DNA of 64,000 nt from the NCBI RefSeq assembly GCF_001629705.1, contig NZ_CP015378.1:2294001-2358000 (forward strand), read 5' to 3'. A program made the translations under genes and the position numbers. Positions within the stretch are counted from its first letter, which is position 1, and each line of letters begins with the position of its first letter. Source of the stretch: Fictibacillus phosphorivorans. Lineage in GTDB: Bacteria > Bacillota > Bacilli > Bacillales > Fictibacillaceae. Below, piece by piece: positions 34,296 to 43,896 of the stretch. The notes beneath the pieces were generated by a model, which saw only the letters and a program-made list of their open reading frames with translations, ran no database searches and had not been told where the DNA came from.

Positions 34296-34723
34296 TTGAG
34301 TCAGTACGAAGTGGCTACATTGAAAAAAGGGCTACTAATATTAGATGCGTTGCAAGAAGGTGACATGACTCTTCAAAATGTTATTGAAAAATTCTCATTC
34401 AATAAATCTACAGCTTTTCGCTTGCTGTTCACGCTTGAAAGAATGGGATATGTAAAAAAATCGGCCATTATTATAGCCTAACGAATAAAATCGGAGCTTT
34501 GTCTACTCCCTATGACGCCAAAACAAATTGGTTATCCGTTCCACCTCTGCACGAATTGAGTAGAGAAACCGGTGAGACAGCGTATGTAGGTATCCTTTAT
34601 GGAACTGATGTGGTAACCGCTCAAGTTGTAGAAGGACCTCATGCCATAAGGGCTCATTCTGAAGTAGGAGACCGATTTCCTAAAAAACTCCCGTACCAAA
34701 AGTTTAATACCCACAACATGTGA
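34296..34723 (+). pseudogene. IclR family regulator, frameshifted and truncated
   Basis: The winged helix (VATLKKGLLILDALQEGDMT, FNKSTAFRLLFTLERMGYV) starts at TTG 34296. After VKK one A is missing from an A run at about 34454; in the next frame IGHYYSLTNKIGALSTPYD and the effector domain start (LHELSRETGETAYVGILY, RAHSEVGDRFP) continue. The usual last 110 residues are absent after RFP. It is therefore a doubly damaged gene. Confidence 0.85.
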
Positions 34724-34740
34724 AAAATTTATACATTATG

Positions 34741-34782
34741 AAAAGCCAAATTACTAAACACTTTAGTAATTTGGCTTTTTTA
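34741..34782 (+). terminator. Terminator after the IclR remnant
   Basis: AAAAGCCAAATTACTAA pairs with TTTAGTAATTTGGCTTTT around ACAC, with a T run. Confidence 0.85.
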
Positions 34783-34841
34783 AATGAATCCAACCACAAG
34801 ACACTTTATACAAAGTAAAAGTCGCTCATTTAAAGAAAAAC

Positions 34842-34868
34842 AAAAAGCCATCCCATTTAATAATGGCT
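34842..34868 (-). terminator. Terminator of the 34879 serine hydrolase gene
   Basis: On the minus strand AGCCAT pairs with ATGGCT and is followed by five T. Confidence 0.7.
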
Positions 34869-34878
34869 CTGATCTATT

Positions 34879-35934
34879 TTATGTTAACTCTTCTGAAAGG
34901 TAAGCCTTGTATATGTCACCAATTATCCCCTTTAGTTGATGTACACCTAGGTCAGTATTTGTCATAATGACTAATCCTGATTTTAAATAAGGGTAAGCCA
35001 CCAACAAACATTGAAAACCAACACCCCAACCAAGTGATGAGATTTCAATCCCTTTATCGTTTTTATCTAGGAAAGCACCAAGCCCCGTCCACTCCTTGCA
35101 ACCTTGAGGAGTCATCACTTCTAATGCTTTTTTTCTTGAAAGGTTTAGGTTACTTTCACCCCTTAAAGAACTCATCAGTTCAATGACCAAAGAAGCTAAA
35201 TCTGAAGGGGTTGTCCATAACCCTGAAGCGGCTGGATATGGATAGATAGGATATCTTTCATCTACGACATCTCCACGTTTATCGTGACCACAAGAGACAT
35301 TCTTTTTTTCTTCTTCTGAGATAGGAAGTTTGTATGTACTTTCTTTCATATGTAACGGTTGGAAGATCAATTCGTTCATTACGTCCTGGAACGGTTTTCT
35401 CATAACATCTTCGATTAATTGCTGTATGATGCAAAAACCTGCGTCTGAATAGTGAAAGTCGGTCTCAGGTTCATACTTTATTTCAATGGGATCTTTACAA
35501 TAGGGCGTGGTTCCTTTCAATAACTCGACAATAGAGGGATTACCTATTATCAAATTGAGTTCAGTAAAACTTCCTTCAGGGTCAATGATCCCCGATTGGT
35601 GACTGAGTAAATTTCGCAGTGTTACTTTTTTATTCCCATTCAACTCATTATAAGGAACACGCCACGATGAAAGTTTCTCGTTCACATCTTCATCTAGATC
35701 AAGAATACCTTGTTCCGTCAATTTCATCACGAGTATAGAAGTTAAAAACTTACTGATTGAGCAGGCACTAAAGATAGAGTCGCTTTCTACTTGTTTATCT
35801 GTTCCGTTTTCAAGTACTCCAAAACAATCTGTGCTTTTTATATGACCCCCATCAATTTCTGCAATGCTCAATCCCGCTACCTGATAATCTTCCATCAACT
35901 TTTTTATGTTGAGGTTTTGTTTCACACTTTTCAT
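34879..35934 (-). CDS. Cytoplasmic-type serine hydrolase (beta-lactamase family)
   Basis: A 351-residue protein of the class C beta-lactamase/PBP4* group. SxxK appears as SISK (about 59), the YxN equivalent as YSD (about 162) and the third motif lies near GWGVGF. No signal peptide is visible, unlike the relative at 28063. A good terminator follows; no regulator adjoins it. Esterase or peptidase activity is likely, but the substrate is unknown. Confidence 0.88.
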   Translation of the reverse strand: MKSVKQNLNIKKLMEDYQVAGLSIAEIDGGHIKSTDCFGVLENGTDKQVESDSIFSACSISKFLTSILVMKLTEQGILDLDEDVNEKLSSWRVPYNELNGNKKVTLRNLLSHQSGIIDPEGSFTELNLIIGNPSIVELLKGTTPYCKDPIEIKYEPETDFHYSDAGFCIIQQLIEDVMRKPFQDVMNELIFQPLHMKESTYKLPISEEEKKNVSCGHDKRGDVVDERYPIYPYPAASGLWTTPSDLASLVIELMSSLRGESNLNLSRKKALEVMTPQGCKEWTGLGAFLDKNDKGIEISSLGWGVGFQCLLVAYPYLKSGLVIMTNTDLGVHQLKGIIGDIYKAYLSEELT

Positions 35935-36093
35935 ACTTACCTCCGATAGTAGATTTTGACTTATGTATTTGAAGCAGTTAATATATATAATTTAAATACA
36001 AAATATACAACATCATATATGTCAATAATATTATCAACATTGCTTCTATACTCTTATATAAAGTGAAAGAACGATAAAGCTTAATTGAAGATC

Positions 36094-36555
36094 TTACTCA
36101 ACAGGTATCCAAATCTCCATCTCCTAGTCATCACACTCTTCCTTACCGAATAGATCAGTTCGAACAATCTCGATCTCAGGCATCCCTGCTTTAATGCTAT
36201 ATCCGTTCCTATCGAATACCCTCCAGATCTCTCCGTATGTAGCGGTTATATTTTTAGCCGGTCCTCTGTGAGTAAACACCACATACTTCTGCTCTGGAAA
36301 CGTATGAAGGGTCATATCTTCTTTTACTTTATGAAAATTTACACGATCGATCTCGATTCCACAGGTGTAGAAGTATTGATTACTTCTTGGTGATAGACAA
36401 ATGCCTACGATCTTTTCTACTCCTTCTTCCCCAATAATTGATGCAGCTCTTTTCCACAAACTTGGTATGGGATAGACCAACTCACCATCCCATTTTCCTA
36501 CAGAACTGTACCCGACTATTACGAATGCTTTCTTTACCACTTCTTGAAATTCCAT
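36094..36555 (-). pseudogene. GyrI-like effector-binding protein with a late in-frame TAG
   Basis: A stand-alone GyrI-like/AraC effector-binding domain (SLWKRAASI, VGICLSPRSNQYFYTCGIE, YVVFTHRGPAKNI). The frame stops at TAG 36126-36124 after KEECDD. Directly behind it, in frame, EMEIWIPVE and TAA follow, which is the canonical last strand of this domain (xEIWIPV). One substitution has therefore removed the final strand. A 144-residue product would still be made from ATG 36555 (AGGTGGG upstream) and could be partly functional. Confidence 0.8.
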
Positions 36556-36982
36556 CTTTGATCCCACCTTTTAGAATGTAACTTCATCATAGCGGGATGG
36601 TATTTTAAAAACTTAACGTTTCTTGCTGACTTTTGAGCCTACTGAAAGTTAAATCTTCCCTGCTTAAATCTAATGAGAATTAGTAAACTAGAAGTCGATT
36701 GCGCCTTGGAGATAGATGGTGTGGAAAATATGCGAATAAAACGTTTTACTATGCAAATCAGAAAAGTCATTAACCAGTTAATCTTTCCGTTTTGACTGTC
36801 CTAACCCTCAAAACACTTCGTCTCTATAAGTATTAACTTACAGCCTATAGGTTCATGTTCTAAAAATAAAACCAGTTTTCCCTTATGTAAGAGAAAAATT
36901 TACAATTACTTTAAAATTTATTGATGTCATATGTTTTACAATTAAATAGTAAAAAAAGCTTATTAGACAGCAGGTGTAATAT
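36556..36982. other. Spacer before EAL gene
   Basis: No gene or riboswitch is recognised. Its right part is AT-rich and should hold the promoter of the EAL-GGDEF unit. Confidence 0.5.
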
Positions 36983-37816
36983 ATGATAAAAGTACTACAT
37001 AAACCTTTATTTTATGTTAAATATTTAATGGACCAACAAAAAGTCTTTTATTCTCAATCTAAGAAGTTCTACAGTTTTCTAAATTTAATTGATGAAAAAC
37101 AAATAGCTACATACTTTCAACCGATTCTTTGTTTAAAGACAGGTAAAACAATAGGTTTTGAGATTCTCAATCGACCTCTAAAATCAAAAGCTTTTAAAAA
37201 CGTTGAATTGTTCTACGAATTCATCGGGAAGAGCGGACAGTTATACTGGATTGAAAAGTTCTTAAGAAGAATCTCTTTAAAGCGGCATTTTAACCAAGTG
37301 AAAAAAAAGCCAGAATTTAGGGATCAGATGATTTTTATTAACATCATGCCACAAGTATTGGCTGATCCTTCATATCGAACAGGTGACACGCTAGAATTAC
37401 TGAATCTCTATGGTTTTTTACCTGAGCAAATCGTTTTAGAGTTAACTGAGAAAGAAGCGGTAACTGATTACGATCAATTTATTAAAGCGATTGAACATTA
37501 CAAAAAACAAGGCTTTCGTTTAGCCGTTGATGATACGGGCTCTGGATATAACAGCTTAAAAACGTTGATCAAGCTTAAACCTGATTTTATCAAACTGGAT
37601 AAATCGCTAATTCGGGACATTCATTCAGAAGATTCACAAAAACTCTTAGTAGAACTACTCTTGAATTATGCGAAGAGTTCGGGCACCCAAGTGATTGCTG
37701 AAGGGATAGAAACACAAAAAGAACTTTCCATGCTTCAAAAAATGAGTGTTGATTTTGGGCAAGGATATCAATTAGGAAGGCCGGAGCAAGAGCTTTTTTC
37801 AGGTACCCTAATATAA
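36983..37816 (+). CDS. EAL domain c-di-GMP phosphodiesterase
   Basis: A 277-residue protein that is almost only an EAL domain. The signature is FEILNRP in place of EALVR, followed by intact catalytic groups: FINIMP, ELTEKE (about 154), DDTGSGYNSL (about 183), KPDFIKLDKSLI, AEGIET (about 244) and QGYQLGRP. Most metal and base residues are kept, so hydrolysis of c-di-GMP is likely, though the Leu/Ala change in EAL leaves some doubt. The GGDEF gene starts 30 bases downstream; together they resemble a single EAL-CBS-GGDEF protein split in two. Confidence 0.92.
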   Translation: MIKVLHKPLFYVKYLMDQQKVFYSQSKKFYSFLNLIDEKQIATYFQPILCLKTGKTIGFEILNRPLKSKAFKNVELFYEFIGKSGQLYWIEKFLRRISLKRHFNQVKKKPEFRDQMIFINIMPQVLADPSYRTGDTLELLNLYGFLPEQIVLELTEKEAVTDYDQFIKAIEHYKKQGFRLAVDDTGSGYNSLKTLIKLKPDFIKLDKSLIRDIHSEDSQKLLVELLLNYAKSSGTQVIAEGIETQKELSMLQKMSVDFGQGYQLGRPEQELFSGTLI

Positions 37817-37846
37817 GTACAAATAGACGTTGAGGAGTTGAGGAAG

Positions 37847-38806
37847 TTGAATACTTCAGTAGGGAAAATACTAGAAACCGCTCCTTTCGTTCATCCTGAA
37901 ACGAGAGGTAGCGAGATTGATCAGATGTTTAAAGACGATTCAGAGCTTGAAGGCATCGTGGTAACGAACGGAAAAATACCAATAGGACTCGTAACACGCT
38001 CCCACTTTTATCAGAAGTTAGGAACGTTGTATGGATTTAACGTATTCATTGGCAGACCCGTAAAATTGATCATGAATATGGAACCATTAATCGTTGATAG
38101 TTCTATGCCGCTATCTGAGGTCAGTACATTAGCCATGAAGCGGAAGAAAGAACAATTATATGACTTTGTGATAATAACTAAAGAAGCTGCGTTTCAAGGA
38201 ATTGTTAGCATAAAGAATTTACTTATCCAACTTGCAGACGTCCAATCAATGATGGCTAGGTATTTAAATCCTTTAACCGGATTACCTGGTAATAAAATGA
38301 TCGATCAAAAGCTTATCGAGATCTTATCCGATATGCCGTTCTCGTTGTTGTATTTAGATCTCGATTTTTTTAAGACCTATAATGATACGTATGGATTTCA
38401 TGAAGGTGATCGTCTCATCCAAGAAACCGCCTCTATCATAAAAGAAGCGATCTTTCACCATAAGGATTCTTTTGTGGGGCATATAGGTGGAGATGACTTT
38501 ATGTGTATTCTAAACCACTATGAATATAGCGAGCTCTGTAAAACTATCATTACAAGATTTAATGACTCAATCCCTACGTTTTATAAAGAGGAAGATTGGT
38601 TAAGAGGCTTTATTCATAATGAAAACAGGAATGGGATTAAAGAACATATCCCTTTAGTTTCCTTATCCATTGCGGTAGTAACGAATGAAAAACAAGAATT
38701 CAATTCGATAGGTGAAATTATTAATGTGGCTACTTTTTTAAAAAAGAAATGTAAGCAGTTACAATCAAGTGTCTTTTTAAGCAACAGTGATTTACTAAAA
38801 AACTAA
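37847..38806 (+). CDS. CBS-pair and GGDEF domain protein
   Basis: A 319-residue protein: two CBS motifs at about 5-125 (VTNGKIPIGLVTRSHFY; FVIITKEAAFQGIVSIKNLL), then a GGDEF-type domain from PLTGLPGNKMID. The active-site loop is GGDDF instead of GGDEF/GGEEF and there is no RxxD inhibitory site, so activity is uncertain; it may bind GTP or c-di-GMP as a sensor. CBS pairs often bind adenine nucleotides. The start is TTG 37847, nine bases after GAGGAG. Together with the upstream EAL gene it forms a c-di-GMP turnover unit. Confidence 0.9.
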   Translation: MNTSVGKILETAPFVHPETRGSEIDQMFKDDSELEGIVVTNGKIPIGLVTRSHFYQKLGTLYGFNVFIGRPVKLIMNMEPLIVDSSMPLSEVSTLAMKRKKEQLYDFVIITKEAAFQGIVSIKNLLIQLADVQSMMARYLNPLTGLPGNKMIDQKLIEILSDMPFSLLYLDLDFFKTYNDTYGFHEGDRLIQETASIIKEAIFHHKDSFVGHIGGDDFMCILNHYEYSELCKTIITRFNDSIPTFYKEEDWLRGFIHNENRNGIKEHIPLVSLSIAVVTNEKQEFNSIGEIINVATFLKKKCKQLQSSVFLSNSDLLKN

Positions 38807-39090
38807 AGAATTGGAGTTAACAGTATCTTTTCTTCCATTTGTAAGATGAAGATTCTATATAGTTTATGATTAAGTTTCATTCGGATGTGATGTGGGATAG
38901 TTAACATCCCTCTCTTTCCTATGATTCTCTTCTTAGGTTTATTTTGATTTTTACTAATCATAATATTTTCACCATCAACCAAGAATTGTACCGCTTGACC
39001 ACTTTGAAGGCTAAATTCTTCTCGCCAAACTGCAGGTAGATAAAAATAGCCTTTCTCATTACAATACTTCTTATTGATTTCTATTTTCAT
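38803..39090 (-). CDS. Tandem AbrB/SpoVT-like double-hairpin protein (paralogue A)
   Basis: A 95-residue protein made of two swapped-hairpin units: KGYFYLPAVWREEFSLQSGQ near the N-terminus and KRGMLTIPHHIRMKLN near the C-terminus. The second unit has the clear AbrB-type pattern (G-x-x-T/V-I-P-x-x-I/L-R). A paralogue with the same layout lies at 42957-43241. Its stop overlaps the end of the GGDEF gene. The start ATG 39090 follows AGGTG. Confidence 0.75.
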   Translation of the reverse strand: MKIEINKKYCNEKGYFYLPAVWREEFSLQSGQAVQFLVDGENIMISKNQNKPKKRIIGKRGMLTIPHHIRMKLNHKLYRIFILQMEEKILLTPIL

Positions 39091-39386
39091 ATGCATCACC
39101 TATATGTTTTTATAGGTATCATTATAGTTTCTTTCCATTGCTCTACTGTTAAGCAATTGTTAAGAAAGTTTATTTTTAGTACAATCTTTTGATCAAGTAC
39201 GATTAAAGTCCCTTATCTATCGCACAATCCGCCTCTATGCGTATCCACATTCTTCCCTCTTCCACGTTATTGGAATACCAACCGTCACGGACTTACTATT
39301 GCTAAACCATCCTTCTCAAAGTGTAAGTTAAATCATGTCTGCCGATATATTCTATGCATAATTAATTTACAGAAGGATGTTGAACC

Positions 39387-41072
39387 GTGAAAATCAAATG
39401 GAAGCTTCCCATCATTATCAGTTTGCTCGTATTTTTTACCTGTACTGTTGGTGTCTATTCTGCGTTAGTCTTAGGTTCTTTCACAGAAACGAACAATAAA
39501 CTGAAAAACATGATGGAAATACAAAAGACCATAATAAATGTACAGTACCGTCTTGCTGGGATTTCAAATGATGAAAGGGGATTATTGATCACAGACGATG
39601 AAAGTTTCGCTGAGAGTATGAGCGAAAAAGCAAAAGAGATAGAAGAAAACTTTCGATATTTAAAAACACTTGATCCTTCTCAAGAAGAAACTGAGAAACT
39701 AAAACAAATCGAAGAAAGCTTCGTGTTGTATTGGGAAACGAATCAGACCGTAATCACGCTTCAACAAAGTGATCCAAAAAAAGCGAGTGAACTTCATTTT
39801 GGCGAAGAGCGGAGTTTACGTAAAGAAGTTCTCGATCCTGCGGTAAATGAATTAGTAGATACACTAAATAAAGACGTAGAAAGATTAAAAATCGATATCC
39901 AACAGAGTGCAAACTTGAACAGAGTCATGATATTAAGCGTAACCGCTGTTGCGTCTGTAATTGGTATCATTCTTTCTGTTATGCTTTTAGTCTCTATATT
40001 ACGACCGTTAAAGCTTTTAACCCAACAGATGAAAGAGATAGCTGAAGGTCAAGGAGATTTAACAAAGATCATCGATATAAAAAACAAAGATGAGTTTGGC
40101 GAGCTCGGCATATCGTTCAACCGTTTCATCTCTACGCTTCGGACACTCTTTAATCAGATTAGAGAGTCCTCTCTTCAGGTAGCGAGTTCCTCAGAAGAGT
40201 TCTCTGCAAGTGCTGAGGAGACGAAAGTTACTTCAGAACTCATCTCTAGTTGGATGCAAACGATCGCGACAAGTGCAGCTGACCAATCGTCCATGACAAC
40301 GACAAGTCTTCAGTCTGTCAGCGAGTCTTTAACAGCCATTCAAACGATCACAGAAAACTCATCAAAAGTGGCTGATATCGCTGTTTCCATGAAAGATAGA
40401 GCGGAAAGTGGAGAGAGATCGGTAAACCATGTTTTGGATCAGATGACGACGATTCAAGAGTCTGTAGAAGTAACGAGGATCGGATTTGATAACCTTCAAA
40501 AAGAGATTGGGGAGATCAATACCATCACCTCACTGATCAATGAGATCGCTGAACAGACCAACCTACTTGCGTTAAACGCAGCAATCGAGGCTGCTCGAGC
40601 AGGTGAACATGGAAGAGGGTTCGCGGTTGTAGCAGATGAGGTAAGAATTTTAGCAGAAAGGTCCAATCAGTCTGCGAATCAGATCCGAACGGTGGTAGAT
40701 AAGATTATCACGGATACGACGAACACGGTAGAAACGATAGGTAATGTGAAAACCGATGTAACGTCTGGTATCGGAATTTCTAAGACGGCAGCATCAGAGA
40801 TTTCAGAAATCACAAGATATATCGATCAAGTGTCATCTCAGATACAAGAGATCGCTGCTACGACCGAAGAGTTAAGTTCAGGTTTTGAGAATGTTCATGA
40901 CGCCGTGAGCGGAATCGCACATGCTGCGAGTACCACTTCAAATAACACGACTGAGATCGCAGCCGCATCACAAGAACAACTTGCCTCGATGGAAGAAGTG
41001 AAAGGTGCTGCATCATCTCTTACTGTTGTAGCAGATGAACTTCAAGATCTAATCGGTAAGTTTAGAATTTAG
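39387..41072 (+). CDS. Methyl-accepting chemotaxis protein
   Basis: A 561-residue chemoreceptor. N-terminal helix ([19 protein letters not shown]), an extracellular helical bundle of CHASE3 type (about 32-180), a second helix (about 183-205), HAMP (about 206-258) and a signalling domain with the highly conserved tip [19 protein letters not shown] near 391. The ligand cannot be read. It is a single gene with a strong terminator and lies beside the c-di-GMP genes, which fits a motility/adhesion decision theme. Confidence 0.95.
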   Translation: MKIKWKLPIIISLLVFFTCTVGVYSALVLGSFTETNNKLKNMMEIQKTIINVQYRLAGISNDERGLLITDDESFAESMSEKAKEIEENFRYLKTLDPSQEETEKLKQIEESFVLYWETNQTVITLQQSDPKKASELHFGEERSLRKEVLDPAVNELVDTLNKDVERLKIDIQQSANLNRVMILSVTAVASVIGIILSVMLLVSILRPLKLLTQQMKEIAEGQGDLTKIIDIKNKDEFGELGISFNRFISTLRTLFNQIRESSLQVASSSEEFSASAEETKVTSELISSWMQTIATSAADQSSMTTTSLQSVSESLTAIQTITENSSKVADIAVSMKDRAESGERSVNHVLDQMTTIQESVEVTRIGFDNLQKEIGEINTITSLINEIAEQTNLLALNAAIEAARAGEHGRGFAVVADEVRILAERSNQSANQIRTVVDKIITDTTNTVETIGNVKTDVTSGIGISKTAASEISEITRYIDQVSSQIQEIAATTEELSSGFENVHDAVSGIAHAASTTSNNTTEIAAASQEQLASMEEVKGAASSLTVVADELQDLIGKFRI

Positions 41073-41088
41073 GATATATGAAGAAGTT

Positions 41089-41122
41089 AAAGAACTCGAG
41101 AAACCACTCGAGTTCTTTTTTA
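41089..41122. terminator. Terminator after chemoreceptor gene
   Basis: AAGAACTCGAG pairs with CTCGAGTTCTT around AAACCA, followed by T; it serves the plus-strand gene and faces the converging minus-strand gene. Confidence 0.9.
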
Positions 41123-41127
41123 GGAGT

Positions 41128-41538
41128 TTAATTTGCTTGTAGTTTCATGAGCGCACCATAATATTGAGATGCGGTCGCAAATGAGATATACGCAATAAGC
41201 TCACTGATTTCTTCATCCGTAAAGTGTTGTGAAAGCACACCAAATATAGAATCAGGTATGTTCCCTTTTTGTTTGTTAAACACTTCCGCAAATCCAACTG
41301 CAACTGAGATCTTCTCATTAAACGTATAAGGATCTGGCTTTCCTTTGGCTTTACAGTACTCACATCCGTTTTCTTGTGCCAACGTTCTTCTAACTTGTTC
41401 TTTGAGATGAGAAGATAATCTACCCTCTCTTTCTAACATGTCTCCTAATTTAGTCCATCGCTCTAAAATGCCCTCATTGTGTCCTAAAAGTCTTTGAAAT
41501 GCGGTACCACCCTTTGTGGATTCTATTATTCTTGCCAT
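41128..41538 (-). CDS. AhpD-like carboxymuconolactone decarboxylase family protein
   Basis: A 136-residue protein of the CMD/AhpD fold with the redox-type motif CEYCKAKG (about 59); the His expected in CxxCxxxH is replaced. It is divergent from an lrp-type gene with a spacer of 122 bases, so the Lrp protein is the likely regulator. The role may be peroxide-related or decarboxylation. Confidence 0.88.
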   Translation of the reverse strand: MARIIESTKGGTAFQRLLGHNEGILERWTKLGDMLEREGRLSSHLKEQVRRTLAQENGCEYCKAKGKPDPYTFNEKISVAVGFAEVFNKQKGNIPDSIFGVLSQHFTDEEISELIAYISFATASQYYGALMKLQAN

Positions 41539-41660
41539 TCTTGATTCCTCCTTATAAACTTAATGATACCGTTCTATATTTATAAAACCCATTAAATACG
41601 AAACTCTTTTTAATCTATTTTATTCTGAATTTAATGTATATTGAGAGGAATTCTTTAAAT

Positions 41661-42095
41661 ATGAAAATGGACGCTGTAGATAAAAAAATCATAGAGGAAT
41701 TAACAAGAAATAGTCGTTTATCGATGAGTGAACTCGGAAGAAGGATCAACCTGTCTTCCCCCTCTGTTACAGAAAGGGTTCGACAGATGGAGTCCTTTGG
41801 TATCATAAAAAAATATACGTTAGCTGTGGATTACCAAAGGATGGGACAACCTATTCAATGTATCGTTGAAGCTACTATTAAGAACGGAGATTATCAAGCA
41901 TTCAAAAGGCATATAGAGAACCTACCGAATGTAGATTTTTGTTATCGCATTGCGGGAAACGCTTGTTTTATGCTCAAAATGCAATTTGAAACCTTTCAAA
42001 AAGCAGAAGAATTTATTGATAGTATTAATCCTATTGCTCACACGGTCACACACTTCATCTTCTCAGAAATATCTACTGAAATTAAGCTAGAATAA
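41661..42095 (+). CDS. Lrp/AsnC family transcriptional regulator
   Basis: A 144-residue feast/famine regulator: helix-turn-helix MSELGRRINLSSPSVTERVRQ and a C-terminal RAM domain with NVDFCYRIAGNACFMLKM. I chose ATG 41661, ten bases after GAGAGG, giving the standard MDxxDxKIIEEL start two codons later. It is divergent from the AhpD-like gene and probably controls it. Confidence 0.92.
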   Translation: MKMDAVDKKIIEELTRNSRLSMSELGRRINLSSPSVTERVRQMESFGIIKKYTLAVDYQRMGQPIQCIVEATIKNGDYQAFKRHIENLPNVDFCYRIAGNACFMLKMQFETFQKAEEFIDSINPIAHTVTHFIFSEISTEIKLE

Positions 42096-42156
42096 TAGGA
42101 AGAATGTGTAGATTGCCTGCGATATGGTGAGGTGCCTTCATCTATCATTCTTTGAA

Positions 42157-42185
42157 GAGCCAAATCTACTTCCTTGGCTTTTCTT
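42157..42185 (+). terminator. Weak terminator downstream of lrp-type gene
   Basis: AGCCAA pairs with TTGGCT, followed by TTTCTT. Confidence 0.5.
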
Positions 42186-42310
42186 CCCTACATTAAAAAC
42201 TATTTTTCAATAGTCCAAAAAAATGGTACTAACTGAACCTCTTGAAAGCGATAAAATATACAACTTATTCGTCACAATCATTATATAAACTATTATTGGA
42301 GGCGGTACAT

Positions 42311-42868
42311 TTGTCAAAGCAGATATTATTTTGGGAAAAACAACAAACAACAGGGTCTGAATATCTCGAGTTATCGTATCAGAATCAAACCATCCAAGTC
42401 GAAAGTACCGTTCTTTTTATGGAGAATAGTGTTCCGCAAAGAGTTCTTTACAGAATTCTTTTAAATAAAATTTGGGGGGTCAAGCATTTATACATCATTA
42501 ACCACACTCTTGGCAAGACACTATCCCTCTCAACAGCTGGAGATGGACGTTGGTTTAATGATGATGGGGATGAGATACATATGCTTAACGGAGCGTTGGA
42601 TGTTGATATCTCGTGTACGCCTTTTACCAATTCCTTACCGATCAATCGCCTAAAGTGGACACCAGATGAACCTAAACTGTTTGAGATGGTTTACATCTCC
42701 GCTCAAGACCTTTCGGTAAAGAAGGTAAAACAGATGTATACACTGAAACATCATCAAGAAGATAATAGAACATTCCATTATAGAAGTGCCACTTTTGAAT
42801 CACCCGTTATTGTCGATAAGAATGGGTTTGTTCTAGAGTACCCTGAACTATTCATAAGGAGATTCTAG
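42311..42868 (+). CDS. Putative glycolipid-binding protein (DUF1089-like)
   Basis: A 185-residue beta-rich protein matching the putative glycolipid-binding family: FWEKQQTTGSEYLEL at the start, GDGRWFNDDGDEI in the middle and DVDISCTPFTNSLPINRL after it. The family has an open beta-barrel fold with a hydrophobic cavity. The start is TTG 42311 after GGAGGCGG. It is a single-gene unit with a terminator. Confidence 0.85.
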   Translation: MSKQILFWEKQQTTGSEYLELSYQNQTIQVESTVLFMENSVPQRVLYRILLNKIWGVKHLYIINHTLGKTLSLSTAGDGRWFNDDGDEIHMLNGALDVDISCTPFTNSLPINRLKWTPDEPKLFEMVYISAQDLSVKKVKQMYTLKHHQEDNRTFHYRSATFESPVIVDKNGFVLEYPELFIRRF

Positions 42869-42874
42869 ATTAAA

Positions 42875-42909
42875 AACAGAGCTTGTTGCACTTCACAACA
42901 AGCTCTGTT
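42875..42909. terminator. Terminator after the DUF1089-like gene
   Basis: AACAGAGCTTGTTG pairs perfectly with CAACAAGCTCTGTT around a short loop. Confidence 0.85.
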
Positions 42910-42956
42910 CATTTAACTATTTTTACATTTTGTTCCTGTAAAAAGCGAGTTACAGT

Positions 42957-43241
42957 TTATTTTGGAGCCAATATGATCCTCTCATCTTTTTGTTCAATTA
43001 TGATTTGAAATGTATCATAGGCCAATTTCTGCCTTAACTCGTAAGGGATGGTAAGAAATCCTTTATTAGAGATTATTTGTTTATATTCTCTTGTTAGTGT
43101 CTTATCAATGACAAGGATAGAGTCTTGGTAACAATAAATCCCTACTTCTAAACCACTACGAATATTAAACTCTTCTCTCCAGATAACCGGTATGTAAAGG
43201 TACCCTTTCTTATTCTCGTAGGTCTTTTTTGTGTAAATCAT
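42957..43241 (-). CDS. Tandem AbrB/SpoVT-like double-hairpin protein (paralogue B)
   Basis: A 94-residue protein with KGYLYIPVIWREEFNIRSGL and SNKGFLTIPYELRQKLAYD, the same two-unit design as 38803-39090, with the WREEF core fully conserved between the two. They are about 4 kb apart and on the same strand, each at the tail of an unrelated gene. They may act as small DNA-binding regulators or form heterodimers. Confidence 0.75.
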   Translation of the reverse strand: MIYTKKTYENKKGYLYIPVIWREEFNIRSGLEVGIYCYQDSILVIDKTLTREYKQIISNKGFLTIPYELRQKLAYDTFQIIIEQKDERIILAPK

Positions 43242-43365
43242 ACTTTATTTCACTACAGCAATGAATGGGCATTCTTAATCAAAAGTCTACATAGTTAAAA
43301 GTAAGACTAAATCACCTTTACAATAAGATAAAAAAACACTCCGAAAAAAGAAGTGTCTATAGTCT

Positions 43366-43896
43366 TTACCGTATTCCTTTATAAAAGTTGTACTCTTCGA
43401 CGTTTTCTATGCAATTCATTCTCTTTCCTATTAATAATCCAAGGTCTAAAAATGCATTAGCTTTTGCGGTAATAAAGTTCTTATCTTCAACTACCGATTT
43501 ATTTACAAAAAGCCCTTCTGGATAAGGAGCAGAAGGAGATGAGGTCGTATATGTACGTCCTTCTAATAGCCCTGCACGACTTAATAACGAAACGCCTTCA
43601 CCTATCGCTGCTATTGGTATCTGCTCACTATTAAAATCTTTCAATAGCTTCACAAAGTAAGGGCTTAAAGGTCCTAAGAAATCTCCACCAGGAAGAATCA
43701 ACATCTCATACTCCCAAGGTCGTATATTCTTCATTTTAATAGTAGGTTGTATAAGTAATCCACAATCGGATTTAACTTGACCCGTAACTTGAGTAAATAC
43801 ATGGAGATCGAACCTTTTCTTTAAAACAGATAAGGTGACGCTCACTTCAAATTCTTTAAAATCCGGTTAAACATATAATAAAACACTCTTTTTCAT
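43366..43896 (-). pseudogene. DJ-1/PfpI family protein, stop at codon 10 and no Cys nucleophile
   Basis: From ATG 43896 the frame reads MKKSVLLYV, TAA (43869-43867), then PDFKEFEVSVTLSVLKK and the rest of a DJ-1/PfpI fold (EMLILPGGDF, GLLEGRTYTT). The nucleophile elbow, normally AIC(G/A), reads AIGEGVSLL, so the catalytic Cys is gone. It is thus damaged in two ways. Internal initiation at 43845 would lack the first strand. Confidence 0.8.
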
